This document shows, piece after piece, positions 16,001 to 20,702 of a stretch of DNA of 20,702 nt (its first letter is position 1; every line of letters starts with the position of its first letter). This stretch comes from a virus. The stretch lies in the IMG/VR virus record IMGVR_UViG_3300046507_000003, positions 1 through 20,702 of that record. One strand, written 5' to 3'. The position numbers were made by a program, and so were the translations under genes. A model generated the notes under the pieces. It was not told the origin of the DNA. It did no database searches and worked only from the letters and a program-made list of their open reading frames with translations.

Positions 16001-17118
16001 CAAAGATCCTGGCTTACCTGACGCAACAGATTTCCGATTCGCAATTAACTATTGCGTTGCTGGATAAGATCGAAAACCCGATTGTCGATTTCGGCCCGGT
16101 TTATGCGGCTATCGATCACGAAGAAACGCAGCGGATTAACGGTGACACTGCGCTTACGACTATCACGACGAACCAGCAAACAACGATTAACGCCAACTCT
16201 TCGGCAATTGCACAAGAGGCAACCACCCGTTCTAACGCCGACTCGACTTTAACGACTCAAGTAAACACCGCTGCAAGTACCGCGAACGCAGGCTTAGCCC
16301 TGGCGCAAACAGTACAAACAACCGCCGCTAACACCAACGGCGATTTGGCGGCGATGTACAACATCAAAACACAAATCGACGTCAACGGTCGTACTTACGT
16401 TGCAAGTATCGGGGTAGGGGTTAGCAACACTGGCGGGATTATCGAGTCGCAAATTTTGCTTGCGGCTTCACGGTTTGCAATCATCGATCCGAACAGCGGA
16501 AGTCTAAAGGTCCCGTTTGCCTATTATAATGGCGCGGTCTACATGAACCTTGCGATGATTGAAAACGCTTCGATCACCACGGCGAAAATCGGCGACGCGC
16601 AGATTACAGCGGCCAAGATTGCTAGTGCTAACATTCTTACCGCTCACATTGCAGACGCCCAAATCCTTACGGCAAAGATTGCCGACCTTTCGGTTAACAC
16701 CCTTAAAATCGCCGGGCGCTCTGTTACTGTCCCTTCCCTGGCATTCAGCAACGGTTTGCACGACATTACGGGTTCTACCGGTAACGGCGTTTTGAACTTC
16801 GTAACAACGCAATCTTTGACCGTAGCTGTACCCGAAAACACTTACGCTTCTGTTAATATCTCGTTCGGCCAATGCGGCCAAGCTGGATTGCCTCAAGTTG
16901 GCGTCGGTGCGTGGCGCTTGTGGCATAACGGCGCAATCATCGCAACCGGTGACGGCGTTCAACAGTTCGGTTCGACTGCCGCATGTATCGCGGTGACGGC
17001 CATTGCGGGCAACAACACTTTCGATTTGCAGGTATCGCCGCACGCAGGTACGGGCGTTGTTGCTTACGGTATCACCGTTCAAACACGGGCAATCTCTTTT
17101 ATGGCGGTTATGCGATGA
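13087..17118 (+). CDS. Tail tip host-specificity protein (I-J fusion, gpJ-like)
   Basis: A 1343-residue protein. ATG 13087 overlaps the previous gene by 11 bases and yields the family-typical MAANLVIHKDPFRPAL start; the in-frame extension to 13033 lies in the peptidase gene. Residues 1-85 are a beta-grasp-like domain (as in lambda gpI), followed by a glycine-rich GGGKGG and a long hydrophobic segment (about 96-130). The J-like hub begins near YSLNAQGNIPR (about 152). Two fibronectin-III-like domains follow (about 766-868 and 868-956), then a helical, heptad-like part, a DUF1983-like domain (about 1095-1150), five 10-residue repeats (1163-1212) and a beta-rich C-terminus that probably contacts the receptor. 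It should be a trimer at the tail tip. Boundaries are estimates. Confidence 0.9.
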   Translation: MAANLVIHKDPFRPALNVETSKVKDGQTIWQTLVDSGFCTPLEHRIARNGPFIVLLNGELILEADWAVLLNEDDVVQVTRLPRGGGKGGSNVGNILGAIVIAVAAYFTFGLSLVATAAVGVGAFAALSLMTGAVPAPTTAIGSSGESPSPTYSLNAQGNIPRLLQAMPRIYGRVQTTPDFAALPYSEYEGNEQYLYQLFCISLGAVEIESITFDNTLIGNFPDAQYEIINPGGAVTLFPDNVVTSDAVTGQTLLAPNNPGYTIVGPYVAVPAGKTANFIAVDIAAPQGVGRIDDNGKTVSNSVEVSFEYQTIDDAGNAISAWLPLVTKTLTFATTQAQIITIKVPVTPARYQIRGRRFTNEVLDNRTYDTVQWTGLRSYLSSTYTYGNCTLLAVKARATNSLNSTTARRLQVVAIGKTSTWDPVNGWGPLVSNTSPAWAAADILMHPEYGRGLPTSRLNINKLYALAQTWQSRGDTFNGVFDSTSQLWESLSAVLRVGRCVPMYYAGVIDFIRDEPQSIPTASFQPGNIIAGSFKTTYNFFDVNTPDHVIINYRDSTTWEPAQVSCTLPGETALNPKTIDFFGCTSRDQAWREGMSMVAANRDRRRRISFSTLTEALVLKYNGLIRVSHDVPQWGFSGRVLSFNATAGILRTSEPVPFDISTTNVIAFRKKDGSEHGPFTMSRDSTIDEENGVFGCVVGGTLAQRQAIFISDGTRQDYTFYQCGPTEKCGIKALVMSITPDADGKVRVECINYADSVYSAENGGVVPPPGPESSLPTTPTNPIIDRVSVVYTVTVGEQNVIATPARGAIYYEFQAKLTGQSDWAILGNQDTPIMVVHLQAGNWSVRVRGIGRNPGPWTTWTGDIASTSLPTATLDTFVAAKALWAIDLSWTYSAASASLAKNVEIWAGLTNVLGNASRVANLPYPANKFTITNLVAAEGRYLWARVIDTAGRIGPWFNNGVPIYQIAEDSAAKILAYLTQQISDSQLTIALLDKIENPIVDFGPVYAAIDHEETQRINGDTALTTITTNQQTTINANSSAIAQEATTRSNADSTLTTQVNTAASTANAGLALAQTVQTTAANTNGDLAAMYNIKTQIDVNGRTYVASIGVGVSNTGGIIESQILLAASRFAIIDPNSGSLKVPFAYYNGAVYMNLAMIENASITTAKIGDAQITAAKIASANILTAHIADAQILTAKIADLSVNTLKIAGRSVTVPSLAFSNGLHDITGSTGNGVLNFVTTQSLTVAVPENTYASVNISFGQCGQAGLPQVGVGAWRLWHNGAIIATGDGVQQFGSTAACIAVTAIAGNNTFDLQVSPHAGTGVVAYGITVQTRAISFMAVMR
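16573..16722 (+). repeat. Five tandem 10-residue repeats in the J-like protein
   Basis: Five 30-base units encode ITTAKIGDAQ, ITAAKIASAN, ILTAHIADAQ, ILTAKIADLS and VNTLKIAGRS. The consensus is I-x-T-A-K-I-x-(D/S)-A-(Q/N). A regular hydrophobic spacing suggests a trimeric beta-helix or coiled stalk that links the DUF1983 part to the receptor-binding tip. Confidence 0.85.
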
Positions 17119-17516
17119 CAGATTACGAACACCAACCCGAACACCCTGATAGATCGATTAAGATTGTTGATTACGACAAGACGACCGGCCAGATTAACCG
17201 CGTCGTCACCTACTACGAAGCGGAACACGCGGGTGAATTGTATCCCGGTTGCCTTTACCTGCCGGTTGAAACCGAGACTAACGACATGCTGTTTTATGTC
17301 AAAGATTCGTCGGTTTTGCCGCGCCCGGTATCTACTGTCTACTTAGACGGCGCAAAGCTCTGTAATGTAAGAGAAAACGCCGCCGTTATTATTGACGGTG
17401 AAACCTACACGGCAGACGGTAGCGAAATTACCTTAGAGTTTTCGCATTCGGGCCAGTACCTAATCACCGTTAAAGATTGGCCTTTCCTCGATTGGAGCGG
17501 GATTTATGAAAATTAA
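17115..17516 (+). CDS. Tail accessory protein downstream of J, unknown
   Basis: A 133-residue acidic protein whose ATG overlaps the J-like stop (ATGA), so the two are coupled. It has a DYEHQPEHPDRS start, a GQINRVVTYYEAE strand with a following CLYLPVE turn, a D..VIIDGETYTADGSEITLEF region (about 90-110), and ends YLITVKDWPFLDWSGIYEN. That ending, with a LITVxxWPFLD strand, is common in small proteins encoded just after tail-tip genes of many siphophages. A small beta-sandwich partner of the J-like protein or fibre is plausible. Longer in-frame starts lie inside J and are rejected. I do not know the exact function. Confidence 0.75.
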   Translation: MTDYEHQPEHPDRSIKIVDYDKTTGQINRVVTYYEAEHAGELYPGCLYLPVETETNDMLFYVKDSSVLPRPVSTVYLDGAKLCNVRENAAVIIDGETYTADGSEITLEFSHSGQYLITVKDWPFLDWSGIYEN

Positions 17517-17679
17517 CCATCGCGCAGATATAGCAAGTCGCCGGGCGAACGAGTATCCTAAAGTGGAAGACCAGTTAGACGCCATATGGCACGCTATGAA
17601 TAACGGTCAACTACCAAAGATCGAAGGCTTTTACGAAAACATCAAAGCCGTTAAAGATCGCCACCCGAAAAAGGAATAA
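17506..17679 (+). CDS. Small tail-region protein (57 aa), unknown
   Basis: A 57-residue gene overlapping the upstream gene by 11 bases and ending 5 bases before the lipoprotein start. It encodes MKINHRADIASRRANEYP, then VEDQLDAIWHAMNNGQLPKI, EGFYENIKAVKDRHPKKE. The YPxVEDQLDAIWHAM and FYxxIKAVKDxxPK motifs recur in small phage proteins next to tail-fibre genes, so it is a real gene despite its size. The composition is mainly helical and charged, with no signal peptide or membrane segment. GGAG (17496-17499) precedes the ATG with about 6 bases spacing. The likely role is tail-fibre or tail-tip related but unproven. Confidence 0.82.
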   Translation: MKINHRADIASRRANEYPKVEDQLDAIWHAMNNGQLPKIEGFYENIKAVKDRHPKKE

Positions 17680-17684
17680 CAGAA

Positions 17685-17972
17685 ATGCGTACATCTAAGC
17701 TCGCTGTTGCCCTGTTTACCGCTGCCATTCTGTCCGGTTGTGCCCACACTAGCTGGCAGGAATACGCGGACACGAACAACTGCCAGCCTACCGGTAACAG
17801 CGACCTCAAGAAAGAGGTTAACAGTGTGGGCATACAGAGCGGTAACGGCATGGGCTTAGGTGTTCCGGCAACAATCGCAATACCGACCGTAAGCGTACGG
17901 CGCGTCTATCAATTCCAATGCGACAACGGCGTTATTTGGGCGTACCAAACCAAAGGCAAACAGAAAGAGTAA
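17685..17972 (+). CDS. Phage-encoded outer-membrane lipoprotein
   Basis: A 95-residue protein with a complete lipoprotein signal: basic start (MRTSK), hydrophobic core (LAVALFTAAI) and lipobox LSGC with Cys19. The residue after Cys19 is alanine, so by the +2 rule the mature 77-residue product should go to the outer membrane. The mature part has cysteines 33 and 79 that could form a disulfide, a glycine-rich stretch (about 49-62) and a beta-rich C-terminal half (VSVRRVYQFQCDNGVIWAYQTK). AAGGA (17671-17675) precedes ATG by 9 bases. It lies between tail-tip and fibre genes. Known phage lipoproteins such as T5 Llp or Cor block receptors to exclude further phage; a spanin-type Rz1 role is less likely, as no Rz partner is adjacent. 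The specific function is inference. Confidence 0.85.
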   Translation: MRTSKLAVALFTAAILSGCAHTSWQEYADTNNCQPTGNSDLKKEVNSVGIQSGNGMGLGVPATIAIPTVSVRRVYQFQCDNGVIWAYQTKGKQKE

Positions 17973-17977
17973 ATCTA

Positions 17978-20509
17978 ATGGTAATGACGTATCGCGACAC
18001 CAAAGGTACGCCGCTAACGTTCGCGGAGGTTGACGCCAACTTTCGGGATGTTTACGGGCGCGTAACGAACATCAACTTGGCCGGTCTATCTGCGCTGACG
18101 CCTGGGGCCGATTTGCTGCCGTACTTTACCGGCATCACTGGCACAATGGCGACGACGGGCTTAACGGCGTTCGCCCGTAGTCTGCTTAGCGACGCGACAC
18201 AGGCCGCTATGCAGACGCGGTTAGGCTTGGTCCCAACGGTAGGCAAGTACGATACAACGGTCGGTCGCGTTCTCAAAGTCGGCGATTTTGGCATCGGTCT
18301 AACTACAATGTCGGGGCTTCCCGTCTCCAACCTCGACGACGTAACGCTGGGTAACGGCCTGTATGCGGTCAGTTCGTCCACTACCGGGGCCAAACCGGCA
18401 ACGTTTGGTATTTTGGCCGTAGTTGGTCGAAATAACATCGTCGGTTCTAACGGTCGGGTCATACAGACCTTTTACGAGACTGATACGACTACCGCACCTC
18501 GTATATGGAATCGGGTTTATCTGTCCAACACATCGACTTGGGGCGTTTGGGATTTACAATGGTCTGCGAACAACCTAGTCAAAACATCTAGCCAGACCGA
18601 TACAACGGCAGGTTCGATGCTCAAAGTTGGCGATTATGGATTGGGTTCTACAACTGTCCCGCTTGCGACCGGCGATATCGACGCGCTTACTGTAAATGCG
18701 TCGTACAACATTACAGCCGATGTTGTTACCGGCACTTTCCCGGCTGGTAAATCGTCGGTTAGGTATCACATTCTAAGACACGTTCAATACGCGGCTACGT
18801 CGGCGTGGCAAGAGCTATTAGACCGCGACAATAACACCCTTTACTTTCGCGGTAAGTCTTCTAGCACTTGGTCGGCATGGGTTAAAGTTTGGACTGACGC
18901 GACTTTGGTTAAGACAACAAGCCAAAACGACACAACTGCCGGTTCGATGTTGAAAGTAGGCGACTTCGGCATAGGTGCGCTTAACCAGATTGCGGCAGGT
19001 ACTGACCTTAACGACATTACCGTACCTGGCATGTACGGCCAACCCGCGACCGCAAACGCGACTCTTGTTTTAAACTACCCTGTGGCTACAGCGGGTACTT
19101 TGTTTGTACAACGAGGCGGTGCCTCGATTGTCGTTCAAATGTATTTGGAGTATTTCACTGGTCGGCTTTGGACTCGCGGCATTTACATTGGAGCCCCTAG
19201 CGCCTGGATTTGCAGTTGGGACACCGGCAACCTCGCCAAGACAACAACCAACACCGATACGACCGCAGGTCGAATGCTCAAAGTTGGCGATTATGGATTG
19301 GGTAACACTGGCGGGCCACCTTCGGTCACGGATGCGAACAGCGCTACAACGGCGGGCTTTTATCGCCTTAATACCCCGTACACTAACGGCCCGACCGCTG
19401 GCGCATACGCCATTATCGTACAACGGTACGATAACGAAGTTACGCAGATTGCATTTCAAGAAGGGTTTGGTATCCCCCAATTGTGGATGCGACAACGGCA
19501 AGGCGCGTCCGCATGGGGTAACTGGTATCAGGCTGCAATTGTTGACGGCGCCGGTGTTAACTCTTCGATTAAGAGTCTTGCGGGTCTGGTGAATACACCC
19601 TCGCGAAATATCCTTATTAACGGTGATTTCCGAATCGCCCAACGCGGAGCTAGTGTCACCGTTAACAGTCCGGGTACGTCGTACGGCGGTCCCGACAGAT
19701 GGATTTTAGTTAACCAAAGCACGGGCGCGCAAATTGTACAGTTTTTGTCGACCATCACTGAAAACGGCGTCGCTTACCCCGCTGTCGTTCAACAACTAAA
19801 CACACTTTATACCGACCTTGGGACTAACAAGTTTCACGGCGGCATACACCAGCGAATGGAAGGGTTTAACGTCCAAAGATTGCTAGGTAGACCTGCAACT
19901 TTATCGTTCCTGTTTATGGCCAAAAAGTCGGCAACCGTTCCGGTATGTTTGCGCGGCGGGGGTGTCTCTTTCGTTACAACATTCGCATGCGTGGCTAACA
20001 CACCGATACGTGTTACGATTCCTATTCCGACTTTCCCTGTCGGGATGGCGTTTCCAAACAGCAACGCTAACGCGTTAGAATTGCAGATAGGCGCGCAAAA
20101 TAACGGCGACTACGTTACCGCCACACAAAATATCTGGATTGGCGGTACGTTTATGAAACCTACCGGCCAATGGTATAACGCCGTAGGTGACTGGATTTCA
20201 GTAGCAGAATGTCAACTTGAAATCGGCGATAAAACGCCGTTCGATTACGAAGACATTGCGGTTAACCAAACGCGCTGCCAACGGTACTTCGAGGTTATTC
20301 TAGGGACCGTTAGCCCGTCGCAGGGAACATGGTTACACCGTCCGTATAAGGTTTCAAAACGATCTGTTCCTACCCTGACACTAATGAGCGGTAGCCTAGT
20401 CGGTGCTAGCATGGATACTTCGGGCGGCTTGTACAGTATGAGAGCACCGGCAGGCGCATTACCATCGTCCGATTCGGACTTTACTGTTTATGTAGACGCG
20501 GAGCTTTAA
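17978..20509 (+). CDS. Tail fibre with four tandem knob-like modules
   Basis: An 843-residue protein. ATG 17978 follows AAAGAG and gives MVMTYRDTKGTPLTFAEVDANF, the GxPLTxxEVDANF start common to phage fibres; earlier in-frame ATGs lie inside the lipoprotein gene. Four modules of about 110 residues follow. Each opens with a linker like DTTAGxMLKVGD(Y/F)G(L/I)G (near residues 99, 215, 325, 434) and ends with a W-x-x-W strand (WGVWDLQW, WSAWVKVW, WICSW, WGNWYQ), similar to pyocin-knob domains of R-pyocin fibres. From about 544, NILINGDFRIAQRG and DRW begin a beta-sandwich resembling carbohydrate-binding modules. The last 85 residues (from TRCQRYFEVI) form a separate tip. It probably binds surface polysaccharide or protein receptors. 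Confidence 0.88.
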   Translation: MVMTYRDTKGTPLTFAEVDANFRDVYGRVTNINLAGLSALTPGADLLPYFTGITGTMATTGLTAFARSLLSDATQAAMQTRLGLVPTVGKYDTTVGRVLKVGDFGIGLTTMSGLPVSNLDDVTLGNGLYAVSSSTTGAKPATFGILAVVGRNNIVGSNGRVIQTFYETDTTTAPRIWNRVYLSNTSTWGVWDLQWSANNLVKTSSQTDTTAGSMLKVGDYGLGSTTVPLATGDIDALTVNASYNITADVVTGTFPAGKSSVRYHILRHVQYAATSAWQELLDRDNNTLYFRGKSSSTWSAWVKVWTDATLVKTTSQNDTTAGSMLKVGDFGIGALNQIAAGTDLNDITVPGMYGQPATANATLVLNYPVATAGTLFVQRGGASIVVQMYLEYFTGRLWTRGIYIGAPSAWICSWDTGNLAKTTTNTDTTAGRMLKVGDYGLGNTGGPPSVTDANSATTAGFYRLNTPYTNGPTAGAYAIIVQRYDNEVTQIAFQEGFGIPQLWMRQRQGASAWGNWYQAAIVDGAGVNSSIKSLAGLVNTPSRNILINGDFRIAQRGASVTVNSPGTSYGGPDRWILVNQSTGAQIVQFLSTITENGVAYPAVVQQLNTLYTDLGTNKFHGGIHQRMEGFNVQRLLGRPATLSFLFMAKKSATVPVCLRGGGVSFVTTFACVANTPIRVTIPIPTFPVGMAFPNSNANALELQIGAQNNGDYVTATQNIWIGGTFMKPTGQWYNAVGDWISVAECQLEIGDKTPFDYEDIAVNQTRCQRYFEVILGTVSPSQGTWLHRPYKVSKRSVPTLTLMSGSLVGASMDTSGGLYSMRAPAGALPSSDSDFTVYVDAEL
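18242..19305 (+). repeat. Repeated linker motifs in tail fibre, including an exact 30-base repeat
   Basis: The motif encoding DTTxGxxLKVGD(Y/F)G occurs four times; its L-K-V triplet begins at 18272, 18620, 18950 and 19277 (spacings 348, 330, 327 bases, all in frame). Copies 2 and 4 share an exact 30-base identity (18617-18646 and 19274-19303). The nearly identical DNA could permit recombination that removes or adds two modules (219 codons). Confidence 0.88.
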
Positions 20510-20511
20510 CA

Positions 20512-20702
20512 ATGTACAAACTCGCACCATTAGGTTCTGTAATTCGGCTGGAAGACTGGGCGCTTATTCCTAACGACGAAGGGAATCGAGATTGGATCGA
20601 ATACCAAGAATGGTTAGCGGCGGGTAACGTGCCAGAACCTGAGTTTACCGAAGCTGAATTAGCGGCGATTAAACGGGCGGAAGACGTCGTAACCGAAACC
20701 GA
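20512..20702 (+). CDS. Tail fibre assembly-like protein, N-terminal part (cut by window end)
   Basis: ATG 20512 follows GGAG (20500-20503) two bases after the fibre stop. The open frame runs to the window end for 63 residues. It reads MYKLAPLGSVIRLEDWALIP, then NDEGNRDWIEYQEWLAAGN and VPEPEFTEAELAAIKRAEDV. The N..W.EYQ.WLA.GN.P.P motif is typical of the small proteins encoded after phage tail fibres, often annotated as tail fibre assembly or DUF4376-related proteins. Its likely function is to help fold or attach the fibre. The C-terminal half is missing, so the exact subfamily is open. Confidence 0.78.
   Translation, partial: MYKLAPLGSVIRLEDWALIPNDEGNRDWIEYQEWLAAGNVPEPEFTEAELAAIKRAEDVVTET

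Noticed and set aside
17685-17972. Rz1-type spanin lipoprotein
   Set aside because: No overlapping or adjacent Rz-like gene, no proline-rich mature part, and no holin or endolysin nearby.
1-20702. Apparent lack of CTGCAG sites across the window, possible restriction avoidance
   Set aside because: I noticed none by eye where about five would be expected by chance, but I did not count systematically, and testing one hexamer after looking is not strong evidence; other common sites are present.
1-20702. CRISPR array, tRNA genes, integrase, attachment site or anti-phage defence cassette
   Set aside because: No regular spacer-repeat pattern, no tRNA-like cloverleaf noticed, and the whole length is taken up by structural phage genes.

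Overview
The window is the virion-structure region of a tailed bacteriophage (or prophage) with a long non-contractile, lambda-like tail. Every gene I can support is on the + strand. Genes overlap or abut tightly, and the order is the standard head-to-tail order: portal end, minor head protein, scaffold, major capsid protein, head-tail connectors, tail terminator, tail tube, tail chaperones, tape measure, tail tip and tail fibre. No host genes, tRNAs, rRNAs, IS elements, CRISPR arrays, integrase or attachment sites are visible. The longest stretches without a gene are about 40-65 bases, and these hold ribosome binding sites and two hairpin terminators. The host is probably a Gram-negative gammaproteobacterium: there is a classical lipobox lipoprotein, lambda-type tail-tip proteins and pyocin-knob-like fibre modules. 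Pseudomonas or a relative is my best guess, but this is inference.

Head module (1-5245): C-terminal end of a DUF4055-type portal protein; a Mu F/SPP1 gp7-like minor head protein; a coiled-coil scaffold; the major capsid protein, followed by a C(UUCG)G hairpin; a 68-residue unknown; a small protein with a HeH/SAP-like helical motif; a DnaT_2-like connector; and two small proteins placed as head closure and tail terminator. No prohead protease is seen between portal and capsid.

Tail shaft module (5251-11324): an unusually large tail tube protein (506 aa) ending in a strong intrinsic terminator; a G/GT pair of tail assembly chaperones joined by a clear -1 frameshift site (A AAA AAC at 7252-7258); an HK97 gp10-like protein in an unusual position between GT and the tape measure; and a 1099-residue tape measure protein with an internal duplication.

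Tail tip and host-recognition module (11327-20702): an M-like minor tail protein, a DUF1833 (L-like) protein, an NlpC/P60 (K-like) peptidase, a 1343-residue I-J fusion host-specificity protein, a 133-residue accessory, a 57-residue small gene, a phage-encoded lipoprotein, an 843-residue tail fibre with four tandem knob-like modules, and the start of a tail-fibre-assembly-like protein cut by the window end.

The parts are mostly known families. The points most worth a second look are the lipoprotein embedded in the receptor-binding operon (a candidate superinfection-exclusion or receptor-masking factor), the frameshift cassette, the repeat architecture of the tube, tape measure, tip and fibre proteins, and terminator-like hairpins placed exactly after the two most abundant structural proteins.
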